Assembly (NCBI GenBank): GCA_900315765.1 | Contig: ONAK01000005.1 | Location: forward strand, 1 to 63,422 | Length of the DNA: 63,422 nucleotides | Origin: an uncultured Prevotella sp. | GTDB taxonomy: Bacteria > Bacteroidota > Bacteroidia > Bacteroidales > Bacteroidaceae | Reading direction: 5' to 3' | In this document: positions 54,827 through 63,422 of the stretch, in pieces | Numbering within the stretch: the stretch's first letter is position 1 | Layout: every line of letters starts with the position of its first letter | Made by a program: the position numbers and the translations under genes | The notes under the pieces: generated by a model | The model's input: only the letters and a program-made list of their open reading frames with translations | Database searches by the model: none | Told to the model about the DNA's origin: nothing

Positions 54827-56787
54827 AATACGGATTTGTAAACGTTGCAGCCGCAGTTCCCACGGTGAAGGTGGCCGATGTGGAATATAATATTCAGCAG
54901 ATAGAAGGTTTGATAGCTCAGGCCGAGGAACACGGTGTTGAGATTATCGTTTTCCCAGAGCTCTGCATCACAGGCTATTCGTGTCAGGACTTGTTTAAAG
55001 AGCAGTTGCTTCTCGATCATGCCGAGGAGGGCGTTGTAAAGCTGCTTGACTTTACCCGCAAGCTCAACACTATTGTTATTGTGGGCCTGCCTGTTGTGGT
55101 TAACGGATTGCTGTATAACTGTGCTGCCGTTCTGCAGAGCGGAACGTTGCTGGGCATTGTGCCAAAGGTATATCTGCCTAACTACGGCGAGTTTTACGAG
55201 AAACGCTGGTTTGCTTCGTCGCAGGATCTGAATCCAACTGATATTTATTTTGCAGGCAGTCCTGTTCACGTATCGGCCGAGCCACAGGTATTTGTTACCC
55301 GCGATGGTGTGAAGTTCGGCATCGAGATTTGCGAGGATGTTTGGGCGCCAACGCCGCCAAGTAATAATCTTGCGCTTGCTGGAGCCGATATCATTTTTAA
55401 TCTCTCGGCCAGCGATGAACTTATCGGCAAGCACACTTACCTCAAGTCGCTCCTGTCTCAGCAGAGTGCCCGCATGATTAGCGGCTATGTTTATTCCAGC
55501 TGCGGCTTTGGCGAGTCGACTCAGGATGTGGTTTATGGCGGAAATGCCATTATCTTCGAGAATGGCCGACTGCTTGAAGAGGGCGACCGATTCTCTCTGC
55601 AGCCACAACTTAAGATGTGCCAGATTGACATCGAAGCGCTGCATGTAGAGCGCCGTACCAATACTACCTTTATTAATGCCCAGCGTGGCGCTCAAGCCCG
55701 CGAGATAGTTTGTAAGCAGACTGCTCAGAAAGCGTTCCAACTTACCCGCAACATCGATCCGTATCCTTTCATTCCGAAGAGTGAGAATATGCATGATTCG
55801 TGCGAGGAGATTCTGAATATCCAGGTGATGGGACTCGTTAAACGTCTGTATCATATCAATGGCAAGAAGGCTGTTATCGGCATTAGTGGTGGACTCGACT
55901 CTACGCTTGCCTTACTGGTTGCTGTAAAGGCGTTCGACAAACTCGGTCTTGACCGCAAGGGCATCGTGGGTATCACTATGCCAGGATTCGGAACCACCGA
56001 CCGCACCTATAACAATGCGCTGAAGTTGATGGAGACGCTGGGCGTTACCATCCGAGAGATAAGTATCGCTAAAGCTGTGACCCAGCATTTTGCAGATATC
56101 CAGCACGATGCGGCGATTCACGATATCACCTACGAGAATTCTCAGGCTCGCGAGCGTACACAGATTCTGATGGATGTAGCCAATCAGGAGAATGCTATTG
56201 TTGTGGGTACAGGCGACCTCTCGGAGCTTGCGCTCGGATGGGCTACCTATAACGGCGACCACATGTCGATGTATGGTGTCAACGCAGGTGTGCCCAAGAC
56301 GCTTATCCGTTATTTGGTAAGCTATGTGGCTGGTGAAGGGCTACGGGTAGGCGAGCGTAGCTCGGGGATGATGGCTACCGAAATTTTGAACGACATCGTT
56401 GATACGCCTATTTCGCCCGAGCTGATTCCTGCTGACGAACAGGGCAACATCAAACAGAAGACCGAAGACCTTGTGGGCCCATACGAGCTGCACGACTTCT
56501 TTATCTACTACTTCCTGCGTTACGGTTTCAGCCCTAAGAAGATATTCCTTCTGGCCAAGCGCGCCTTCTGCACACCAAGTGAGAATAAGGCTGCACTCTA
56601 CGACGAAGAAACAGTCAAGAAGTGGCTCACCACATTCTGCCGCCGATTCTTTAATCAGCAGTTCAAGCGTTCGTGCTTGCCTGATGGTCCCAAGGTTGGT
56701 AGTATCAGTCTCTCGCCACGAGGCGACTGGCGAATGCCGAGCGATGCTTCATCTGCACTCTGGCTGAAAGAGTGCGAGTCGTTATAA
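54823..56787 (+). CDS. nadE: Glutamine-dependent NAD synthetase
   Basis: A 654-residue two-domain enzyme that turns deamido-NAD into NAD. The N-terminal nitrilase-type glutaminase (1 to about 270) has [11 protein letters not shown] (Glu), [17 protein letters not shown] (Lys) and [10 protein letters not shown] (Cys). The C-terminal synthetase (from about 325) has the PP-loop [13 protein letters not shown] near 350 and [17 protein letters not shown] near 465. It overlaps the DUF2027 gene by four bases. NAD supply next to the NAD-reducing Rnf genes is suggestive only. Confidence 0.96.
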   Translation: MKYGFVNVAAAVPTVKVADVEYNIQQIEGLIAQAEEHGVEIIVFPELCITGYSCQDLFKEQLLLDHAEEGVVKLLDFTRKLNTIVIVGLPVVVNGLLYNCAAVLQSGTLLGIVPKVYLPNYGEFYEKRWFASSQDLNPTDIYFAGSPVHVSAEPQVFVTRDGVKFGIEICEDVWAPTPPSNNLALAGADIIFNLSASDELIGKHTYLKSLLSQQSARMISGYVYSSCGFGESTQDVVYGGNAIIFENGRLLEEGDRFSLQPQLKMCQIDIEALHVERRTNTTFINAQRGAQAREIVCKQTAQKAFQLTRNIDPYPFIPKSENMHDSCEEILNIQVMGLVKRLYHINGKKAVIGISGGLDSTLALLVAVKAFDKLGLDRKGIVGITMPGFGTTDRTYNNALKLMETLGVTIREISIAKAVTQHFADIQHDAAIHDITYENSQARERTQILMDVANQENAIVVGTGDLSELALGWATYNGDHMSMYGVNAGVPKTLIRYLVSYVAGEGLRVGERSSGMMATEILNDIVDTPISPELIPADEQGNIKQKTEDLVGPYELHDFFIYYFLRYGFSPKKIFLLAKRAFCTPSENKAALYDEETVKKWLTTFCRRFFNQQFKRSCLPDGPKVGSISLSPRGDWRMPSDASSALWLKECESL

Positions 56788-56818
56788 GTGAATAACGATT
56801 AGTGAATAGTGAATAATG
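56788..56818. repeat. GTGAATAGTGAATAATGA junction repeat
   Basis: Directly after the nadE stop: GTGAATAACGATTAGTGAAT followed by AGTGAATAATGA. It is the reverse complement of the type found at 19919-19949. Confidence 0.6.
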
Positions 56819-56819
56819 A

Positions 56820-56850
56820 AAAATGAGTTAGCTGAATGCTAACTCATTTT
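56820..56850. terminator. Bidirectional terminator between nadE and clpC
   Basis: A perfect 13-bp stem (56820-56832 with 56838-56850) closes a 5-base loop. AAAA precedes and TTTT ends it, so it can act on both strands. The clpC stop codon and last codons lie inside the stem. Confidence 0.85.
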
Positions 56851-59359
56851 CTTTAAGTTCTATATGAATCGTGTCGCCTGGCTTTTTATCGCCATTCACG
56901 ATGATGTCGCTTATTCCGTCTTCCAGATAGTTCTGAATAGCGCGCTTTAGCGGGCGGGCACCAAACTGAACATCGTAACCCTTAGATGCCACAAACTCCT
57001 TGGCCTCGTCGCTCAGGTCTATGTGATAACCTATCTGTTCTATACGCTGGTACAGTCCCTTCAGCTCTACATCGATAATGCGCTTGATAGCATCCAGATC
57101 CAGCTGGTCGAAGGTGATAATCTCGTCCAGACGATTCAGGAACTCAGGCGAGAACTGTTTCGACAGCGCCTTCTGCACAATGTCTCGGGCGTTCTGCTTG
57201 TCCTTATCGTTAAGCATCAGTCCTGTTGTTGAGCCTGCACTGAATCCTACGCCACGACCGAAATCCTTCAGTTGGCGGGTTCCTGCGTTCGATGTCATGA
57301 TAATCACTGTATTGCGGAAGTCCACCAGTCGGCCGTTTCCGTCAGTCATACGTCCTTCATCTAATACCTGCAGCAATAGATTGAACACATTGCTGTGAGC
57401 CTTCTCAATCTCGTCGAGCAGAACGATAGAGTAGGGATGACGGCGCACGCGTTCTGTAAGCTGTCCGCCCTCACCGTAACCTACGTATCCCGGAGGCGCA
57501 CCAATCAGGCGCGATGTGTTGAAGCTCTCGGTATATTCGCTCATGTCGATACGAATCAGAGCGTCGCTGCTGCCGAACATAAACTCGGCCAGCTTCTTGG
57601 CCAGATATGTTTTACCCACACCTGTAGGACCAAGGAACATGAACACGCCGATGGGGTGGTTAGGCTCTTTCAGTCCTACGCGATTGCGCTGAATGGCCTT
57701 CACCATCTTGTCGATGGCGGCATCCTGAGCTATCACGTTGTTCTTCAGCTCTACGGCCATACCTTTCAGTCGGATACCTTCCTGCTCTGCCATACGCTGA
57801 GCGGGCACACCTGTCATCATCGATACCACCTCAGCCACCTGGTCGGCATCTACCACCTGTGGAGCCTCGTTCTCGCCGTTAGCCCACTTCTCGTTGAGCT
57901 CCTGCAGATCCCTTTCCAACTGCAGCTGACGGTCGCGATAGCCTGCGGCCAGTTCGTAGTTCTGATTCTTCACGGCCTGACTCTTCTTTTCCTTCACCTC
58001 GTTCAGCTCTTGTTCCTTCTCGATAATCTCGGGTGGAATCTTGGCGTTGCCCAGATGAACCTTCGAGCCGGTCTCGTCGAGCGCGTCGATAGCCTTGTCT
58101 GGCATAAAGCGGTCGGTAACGTAGCGGTCTGTCAATTTGACACAAGCCGCCAGCGCCTCGTCGGTATATGTCACGTGGTGATGCTGCTCGTAGCGATCCT
58201 TGATGTTATGCAGAATCTGCAGCGTCTCCTCGTTGGTAGTTGGTTCAACCAATACCTTCTGGAATCGGCGTTCCAAAGCGCCGTCTTTCTCAATGCTCTC
58301 GCGATATTCATCCAGCGTTGTTGCGCCTATGCACTGTATGGTGCCGCGTGCCAAAGCTGGTTTCATAATGTTGGCAGCATCCATCGAGCCTGGTGTTGAG
58401 CCAGCGCCGATGATGGTATGAATCTCGTCGATAAATACGATGATGTCTGGATTCGTCTCCAGCTCCTTCATCAGTGCCTTCAGGCGCTCCTCAAACTGTC
58501 CGCGATATTTGGTGCCAGCCACAATGCCTGTCATATCGAGGGTGTAGATGCGCTTGCCAAACAGCATCGGACTGGTGTGGCGCTTCTCTATCAGTTGTGC
58601 CAGTCCTTCTACTATGGCACTCTTTCCCACACCTGGTTCACCTATTAATATAGGATTGTTCTTCTTTCTGCGCCCCAGTATTTCGATGATGCGCTGAATC
58701 TCGCGGTCGCGGCCCACGCAGGGGTCGAGCTTACCCTCGGCAGCAGCCTTTGTCAGGTCGGTGCCGAAGCTGTCGAGCACAGGCGTCTTCGATGCTGTTT
58801 TCTTCTGTGCCGTTGTGGTGTTCTGCTGACCGTTGGCAGCGCCCTTATTTCCAGTCTGCTCGTATTCCTCCTCATAGTCGTCGGGCAGTCCGATACCGTT
58901 GCTCACGTTAGAATTCTGCGGAGCAAACAGTATAGACATAGCGTCGTCGTATGTCATATTGTTCTGTTCTAACACTTGTTTAGCGCCGTTGTTGGCAATA
59001 TCGTGCAGTATGGCCAACAGCAGGTGCTGTTCGTCTATTTTTGTAGCTCTCTGTATTCTGGCTTCCAGCACAGCCAGCTTCAGCACGTTGCTGGCTTTCT
59101 CGTTCAGCACCAGATCGGTGGTGTGTATAGGTGTTCCTATCTCGTCTTCACGTACTCTCTGTTCCAGCTCGGTCTTTACGGCCTGCAGGTTTAAGTCAAG
59201 TCTTTTAAATAGGTCTATCACCGGTCCCTCCTTGGTTCTCAGAATGCCCAGCAGCAAGTGCTCTGGACCAACTGAACGGCTGGCCAGTCTGGCAGCCTCT
59301 TCTCGCGAGTATGCCAGTATTTCTGATAGTTTTGGCGAAAATTGCGTCGTCATATACAT
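56828..59359 (-). CDS. clpC: ATP-dependent Clp protease ATP-binding subunit ClpC
   Basis: An 843-residue AAA+ unfoldase that feeds ClpP. The N-domain (about 5-150) has the Clp_N repeats ([20 protein letters not shown]). A Gln/Thr-rich linker follows. The first AAA domain has [16 protein letters not shown] near 246, the UVR-like middle domain has [19 protein letters not shown] near 475, and the second AAA domain has [19 protein letters not shown] near 585. The start ATG lies only about six bases from the predicted transcript start; an ATG two codons later is equally possible. Confidence 0.96.
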   Translation of the reverse strand: MYMTTQFSPKLSEILAYSREEAARLASRSVGPEHLLLGILRTKEGPVIDLFKRLDLNLQAVKTELEQRVREDEIGTPIHTTDLVLNEKASNVLKLAVLEARIQRATKIDEQHLLLAILHDIANNGAKQVLEQNNMTYDDAMSILFAPQNSNVSNGIGLPDDYEEEYEQTGNKGAANGQQNTTTAQKKTASKTPVLDSFGTDLTKAAAEGKLDPCVGRDREIQRIIEILGRRKKNNPILIGEPGVGKSAIVEGLAQLIEKRHTSPMLFGKRIYTLDMTGIVAGTKYRGQFEERLKALMKELETNPDIIVFIDEIHTIIGAGSTPGSMDAANIMKPALARGTIQCIGATTLDEYRESIEKDGALERRFQKVLVEPTTNEETLQILHNIKDRYEQHHHVTYTDEALAACVKLTDRYVTDRFMPDKAIDALDETGSKVHLGNAKIPPEIIEKEQELNEVKEKKSQAVKNQNYELAAGYRDRQLQLERDLQELNEKWANGENEAPQVVDADQVAEVVSMMTGVPAQRMAEQEGIRLKGMAVELKNNVIAQDAAIDKMVKAIQRNRVGLKEPNHPIGVFMFLGPTGVGKTYLAKKLAEFMFGSSDALIRIDMSEYTESFNTSRLIGAPPGYVGYGEGGQLTERVRRHPYSIVLLDEIEKAHSNVFNLLLQVLDEGRMTDGNGRLVDFRNTVIIMTSNAGTRQLKDFGRGVGFSAGSTTGLMLNDKDKQNARDIVQKALSKQFSPEFLNRLDEIITFDQLDLDAIKRIIDVELKGLYQRIEQIGYHIDLSDEAKEFVASKGYDVQFGARPLKRAIQNYLEDGISDIIVNGDKKPGDTIHIELKENELAFS

Positions 59360-59370
59360 TTAATTTTTTG

Positions 59371-59378
59371 CAAAGTTA
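59371..59378 (-). promoter_or_regulatory. Promoter (-7 box) of clpC
   Basis: The minus strand reads TAACTTTGCAAAAAATT just upstream of the clpC ATG. No TTTG is found at the standard -33 spacing. The transcript would be nearly leaderless. Confidence 0.5.
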
Positions 59379-59442
59379 CAACAAATCTTGCAAACATCGT
59401 GCCATTAAAACGATATTTTTTCCTCTAAAAAAGCATAAAAGT

Positions 59443-59474
59443 TTTGTTTGGTTGCAAATAAATTACTACCTTTG
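59443..59474 (+). promoter_or_regulatory. Promoter of gyrA
   Basis: The plus strand reads TTTG (59443-59446), exactly 20 bases, TACCTTTG (59467-59474), followed by CACGG. The leader is about 95 bases, with two AACGCG copies and an A-rich stretch before the ATG. Confidence 0.78.
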
Positions 59475-59574
59475 CACGGTTAAAAACGCGTCAGCGGGCT
59501 TAAAAATGGCCTTAAACGCGAAAATTAGAAAAACAGAGAAAGTTAAAAAGTAAAAAAGTAAGAAAATAAAAAAG

Positions 59575-62106
59575 ATGGATCAAACATTCGACAACGACAG
59601 AATTATTAAGATCAACATCGAGGAAGAAATGAAATCGAGCTACATCGACTACTCTATGTCAGTCATTGTGGCACGTGCGCTTCCCGATGTGCGTGATGGC
59701 TTCAAGCCTGTTCACCGCCGTATCCTTTACGGTATGATGAACATCAACAACGTTTCTACACAACCTTATAAGAAATGCGCGCGCGTAGTAGGTGAGGTGC
59801 TTGGTAAGTATCACCCCCACGGCGACAGCTCAGTATATGGTGCCTTGGTGCGTATGGCTCAGGATTGGAACATGCGTTACACCTTGGTCGACGGTCAGGG
59901 TAACTTTGGTTCGGTCGACGGCGACTCGCCTGCAGCCATGCGTTACACTGAGTGCCGCCTCTCTAAGATGGGTGAGCACATCATGGACGACCTCGACAAG
60001 GAGACAGTAGATATGGCACCTAACTTCGACGACTCGCTCGAAGAGCCAACCGTCATGCCTACCAAGATTCCTAACCTGCTGGTTAACGGTGGTAACGGTA
60101 TCGCTGTAGGTATGGCCACTAATATGCCAACCCACAACTTAGGCGAGGTTATTGATGGCTGCTGCGCATATATCGACAATCCCGACATCGACACCGATGG
60201 CCTGATGCAGTACATCCCAGGTCCTGATTTCCCAACAGGAGCTTACATCTACGGTCTGCAGGGTGTTAAGGATGCTTACGAGACTGGTCGTGGCCGTATC
60301 GTGATGCGTGCCAAGGCTGAGATTGAGAGTGGCGAAACTCACGATAAGATTGTAGTAACCGAGATTCCTTACGGCGTTAACAAGGCCGACCTCGTGGCTT
60401 ATATTGCCGATCTGGCTAACCAGCACAAGATTGAGGGCGTGGCTAACGTTAACGATGAGTCAGGTCGTCAGGGTATGCGTATCGTGGTCGACTGCAAGCG
60501 CGATGCTAACGCTAACGTTCTGCTCAACAAGCTCTTCAAGATGACAGCACTGCAGAGTTCATTCTCTGTAAACAATATCGCACTGGTAAAGGGCCGTCCA
60601 CGTCTGCTGTCGCTCAAGGAGTGTGTTAAATACTTCGTTGAGCACCGTCACGACGTAACCATCCGCCGCACCAAGTACGATCTGCGCAAGGCTCAGGAGC
60701 GTGCACACATCCTCGAAGGCTTGATCATCGCCGTTAACAATATCGACGAGGTGGTACACATCATCCGCAACTCTAAGACTCCTACCGATGCCCAGCGCAA
60801 TCTGGAGCAGCGCTTCGAGCTCGATGAGCTCCAGTCGAAGGCTATCGTTGATATGCGTCTGGCTCAGCTCACAGGTCTGCGTGTAGACCAGCTGCATCAG
60901 GAGTTCGACGACTTGCAGAAGCTCATTGCCGAGTTGCAGGAGATTCTCGACAACCCAGAGCGTTGTAAGGAGGTTATGAAGCAGGATCTGCTTGAGGTTA
61001 AGGAGAAGTATGGCGACGAGCGTCGTACAGAGATTATCCCATTCGACCACGAGTTCAATGCAGAAGACTTCTATCCCGATGATCCTGTTGTCATCACCAT
61101 CTCTCACATGGGTTACATCAAGCGCACTCCGCTGAGCGACTTCCACGAGCAGAGCCGTGGCGGTATGGGTTCAAAGGCAGCCCGCCATCGCGACAACGAC
61201 TTCACCGAGTATATCTATCCCGCCACTATGCACAACACGCTGCTGTTCTTCACTCAGAAGGGCCGCTGCTATTGGCAGAAGTGTTACGAGATTCCTGAGG
61301 GCGACAAGAACTCTAAGGGTCGCGCTATCCAGAATATGCTCAACATCGAGCCCGACGATTCTATCAATGCCGTTCTGCGCATCAAGAACTTCGGCGACGA
61401 GGAGTTCCTTAAGAGCCACTACGTGGTATTCGCTACCAAGCAGGGTATCATCAAGAAGACACGCCTCGATGCCTATAAGAATGTACGTGCAGCCGGTGTG
61501 ATCGCTATCAACATCAACGAGGGCGACGAGGTAGTAGGCGTTCGTCTTACTAACGGTCACAACGAGCTGCTGCTGGCCAACCGCAACGGTCGTGCAGTAC
61601 GTTTCGACGAGAACGATGTTCGTACTATGGGTCGTGTTTCTACTGGTGTTATCGGTATGCGTCTCGACGATGGCGACGATGAGGTTGTAGGTATGGTTTG
61701 CGTCAACGATCCAAACACCGAGACCATCATGGTTGTTTCTGAGAACGGTTACGGAAAGCGCTCAGAGGTTGAAGACTATCGTAAGACTTCACGCGGTGCC
61801 AAGGGTGTTAAGACACTCGCCATCACCGAAAAGACCGGTCGCCTGGTAGCCATCAAGGTAGTAACCGACGAGAACGACCTGATGATTATCAATAAGAGCG
61901 GCGTACTCATCCGCCTGAAGGTGGCCGATGTCCGCGTAATGGGCCGTGCCACACAGGGCGTTCGCCTCATCAATCTGGCTAAGAAGAACGATGTGATTGC
62001 CTCAGTATGTAAGGTGATGCACTCTCAGGCCGAAGACGAGGATATCGAGGAAGCCGAGATTGCTGACGAGGCCGTACAGCAGGCCGAACCAGAGACCAAG
62101 GATTAA
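59575..62106 (+). CDS. gyrA: DNA gyrase subunit A
   Basis: The 843-residue breakage-reunion subunit of gyrase. The winged-helix region has [20 protein letters not shown] near residue 70-89 and the catalytic Tyr124 in [10 protein letters not shown]. The C-terminal half has the beta-pinwheel repeats with [20 protein letters not shown] near 525, which takes the place of the GyrA box (QRRGGKG-type). The acidic tail ends in EPETKD. Codon choice is strongly biased (GGT, AAG, CTC, GTT), unlike most neighbours, a sign of high expression. It is divergent from clpC. Confidence 0.95.
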   Translation: MDQTFDNDRIIKINIEEEMKSSYIDYSMSVIVARALPDVRDGFKPVHRRILYGMMNINNVSTQPYKKCARVVGEVLGKYHPHGDSSVYGALVRMAQDWNMRYTLVDGQGNFGSVDGDSPAAMRYTECRLSKMGEHIMDDLDKETVDMAPNFDDSLEEPTVMPTKIPNLLVNGGNGIAVGMATNMPTHNLGEVIDGCCAYIDNPDIDTDGLMQYIPGPDFPTGAYIYGLQGVKDAYETGRGRIVMRAKAEIESGETHDKIVVTEIPYGVNKADLVAYIADLANQHKIEGVANVNDESGRQGMRIVVDCKRDANANVLLNKLFKMTALQSSFSVNNIALVKGRPRLLSLKECVKYFVEHRHDVTIRRTKYDLRKAQERAHILEGLIIAVNNIDEVVHIIRNSKTPTDAQRNLEQRFELDELQSKAIVDMRLAQLTGLRVDQLHQEFDDLQKLIAELQEILDNPERCKEVMKQDLLEVKEKYGDERRTEIIPFDHEFNAEDFYPDDPVVITISHMGYIKRTPLSDFHEQSRGGMGSKAARHRDNDFTEYIYPATMHNTLLFFTQKGRCYWQKCYEIPEGDKNSKGRAIQNMLNIEPDDSINAVLRIKNFGDEEFLKSHYVVFATKQGIIKKTRLDAYKNVRAAGVIAININEGDEVVGVRLTNGHNELLLANRNGRAVRFDENDVRTMGRVSTGVIGMRLDDGDDEVVGMVCVNDPNTETIMVVSENGYGKRSEVEDYRKTSRGAKGVKTLAITEKTGRLVAIKVVTDENDLMIINKSGVLIRLKVADVRVMGRATQGVRLINLAKKNDVIASVCKVMHSQAEDEDIEEAEIADEAVQQAEPETKD

Positions 62107-62185
62107 ACCTTGGCTCTCTGATAACGTCAAACAAGAGAGAAAGAGAATCAATCAATATTAATGGTATAACCAAAATTAAAAGAGT

Positions 62186-63400
62186 ATGAAGAAATTATTC
62201 GTTATGGCAGTGATGATGGTAGCCAGCGCTACCGCATTTGCCGGTGACAGTGACGCCTTGAAGGCAATCCTCAAGACAAAGACCTATGCTGAAGCTGAAG
62301 CCCTTGTAAAGGCTAACCTCGGTTCTCTGGCTAACGATGCCGAGAAGGCTAAGGCTTACAACAAGCTTGTTGATCTGGCACTTGCTCAGTTCGATGCTCA
62401 GAGCACCATTCAGACTGAGAACCAGGTAGCCAAGCAGATGGGTAAGGAAGAGAAACCTGTTGATCAGCAGCTCATGTCAGATATGGCTTATAACGCTATT
62501 GTAGCTGGTCTGGAGTGCGATAAGTACGACCAGAAGCCCAACGAGAAGGGTAAGGTAGCTCCAAAGTTTTCTTCAAAGAACGCTCAGCGCCTGTGGTTTG
62601 CTCCACGTAACCAGATGGTTAACGCTGGTCAGGACGCCCTCACCGCTAAGGACAACGCTACAGCACGTAAGTACTGGACTCTCTTTGTTGAGAGCGACGC
62701 AGCACCAATGTTCAAGGATCAGAACCGCGATCAGCAGAAGCCATTCTTCGGCCAGGTAGCTCGTTTCGCTGCTATCTTCGCTTATCAGGACAAGGATATG
62801 GCCAAGGCTCTCGAGCTGGCCGATGTAGCCCTGAAGGATCCTCAGGAGTACGAGAATGCACTGAACCTCAAGCTTGAGATTCTGGGCGACGGCCTGAAGA
62901 CTAAGGACGACTCACTGAAGTATGTTGAGAACCTCAAGACACTCTATGCAGAGCACAAGACCAACGGTGTGATGGAGAAGCTCTACAACACCCTGATTGG
63001 TGTAGGTCAGTCTGCCGAGGCCGATAAGATTATCGACGAGGCACTTGCTGCCGATCCTAACAACTTCGTTGCTCTGGCCGATAAGGGTCTGTCACTGCTT
63101 CAGGCTCAGAAGGCCGAGGAGGCTGTTAAGTACCTCAAGAGAGCTTACGATGTAAAGAACGACAATGCTATCATCGCTACCTATGCTGGTACAGCTTACG
63201 TTGTTCAGGCTCAGAACACAGAAGATCCCGCTAAGAAGAAGGAGTTCTACAAGCAGGCCATCGAGATGTTCGACAAGGCTAAGGAGCTCGACCCCGACAT
63301 GCTGCAGGCTAAGTGGGGTTACAACCGCTACAATGCTTACTACAACTACTACGGTGAGAATGCTCCCGAGACCAAGCAGGCCGAGCAGGATTCACACTAA
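62186..63400 (+). CDS. Exported TPR-repeat protein, abundant type
   Basis: A 404-residue protein with signal peptide MKKLFVMAVMMVASATAFAG. The mature protein is all-helical. The C-terminal half holds TPR-like units (SAEADKIIDEALAADPNNFV, AEEAVKYLKRAYDVKNDNA, YKQAIEMFDKAKELDPDM). Codon choice is as biased as in gyrA, suggesting an abundant periplasmic protein. It lies 79 bases after gyrA. I see no strong promoter in the gap, so it may be read from the gyrA promoter. Family known in Bacteroidetes; function unknown. Confidence 0.82.
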   Translation: MKKLFVMAVMMVASATAFAGDSDALKAILKTKTYAEAEALVKANLGSLANDAEKAKAYNKLVDLALAQFDAQSTIQTENQVAKQMGKEEKPVDQQLMSDMAYNAIVAGLECDKYDQKPNEKGKVAPKFSSKNAQRLWFAPRNQMVNAGQDALTAKDNATARKYWTLFVESDAAPMFKDQNRDQQKPFFGQVARFAAIFAYQDKDMAKALELADVALKDPQEYENALNLKLEILGDGLKTKDDSLKYVENLKTLYAEHKTNGVMEKLYNTLIGVGQSAEADKIIDEALAADPNNFVALADKGLSLLQAQKAEEAVKYLKRAYDVKNDNAIIATYAGTAYVVQAQNTEDPAKKKEFYKQAIEMFDKAKELDPDMLQAKWGYNRYNAYYNYYGENAPETKQAEQDSH

Positions 63401-63422
63401 TTCAAGCATTATAAATAAAAAA

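Noticed and set aside
57395-58399. Long open frame of 334 codons on the plus strand inside clpC
   Set aside because: It is antisense to the well-supported clpC, has no recognisable domain, and its Cys/His/Leu-rich composition is that of a mirror frame.
62107-62185. CTCTCT/AGAGAG pair after gyrA as a terminator
   Set aside because: Weak stem with a long loop and no U-run; the downstream gene may be co-transcribed.

Overview
The window is a contiguous piece of a Bacteroidales chromosome, most like the Prevotella group. The evidence is the promoter form (TTTG, about 20 bases, then TAnnTTTG) before many genes, few Shine-Dalgarno sites, the fused LpxC-FabZ protein, a one-chain NfnA-NfnB protein, a TamL lipoprotein, and a full Rnf operon headed by an RseC-like gene. 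It is a housekeeping region. I see no insertion sequence, prophage, CRISPR array, tRNA or rRNA gene.

Layout. From 1 to 27,250 every gene is on the minus strand. (1) 1-8536: serS, a cytidylate-kinase-like gene, the Nfn fusion, ttcA-like, a PD40 propeller protein, a nucleoside phosphorylase and mnmE (cut by the window edge) form one run. (2) 8631-9538: rplU-rpmA with a structured leader and a strong terminator. (3) 9649-18,684: lpxD, lpxC/fabZ, lpxA, miaA, a class A penicillin-binding protein, a PIF1-like helicase and a HAD phosphatase, mostly overlapping or nearly touching. (4) 18,686-22,192: prfA, pyrF and an HD phosphohydrolase, preceded by an unusual leader or small-RNA region. (5) 22,592-27,284: phoH, purC, menG, aroE and purM, ending in a clear terminator.

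From 27,328 the genes run mostly on the plus strand. These are a DUF5715 protein and a zinc peptidase; rlmH and a MORN/GH25 lysozyme (minus); the leu operon (leader peptide, attenuator, leuA, leuC, leuD, a second LeuA-like synthase, leuB, a TPR protein); a SPOUT methyltransferase (minus); tamL; an MBL hydrolase; a DMP19-like protein; smpB; metH; a GHL10 protein; a lipoprotein; rseC-rnfBCDGEA followed by a DUF2027 protein and nadE; clpC (minus); gyrA; and an exported TPR protein.

The most interesting signals are regulatory. The leu operon leader reads as a complete ribosome-mediated attenuator: a Leu/Ile-rich 26-residue peptide, a 9-bp antiterminator and a 13-bp terminator that exclude each other. 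Because the operon also carries a second LeuA/citramalate-synthase-like gene, joint control by leucine and isoleucine is plausible. Separately, the leaders upstream of rplU and prfA share a near-identical block of about 25 bases just downstream of a TACCTTTG box and just upstream of hairpins with U-runs. Several short degenerate repeats sit in gene junctions, and one appears to have become an in-frame linker in the Nfn fusion protein.
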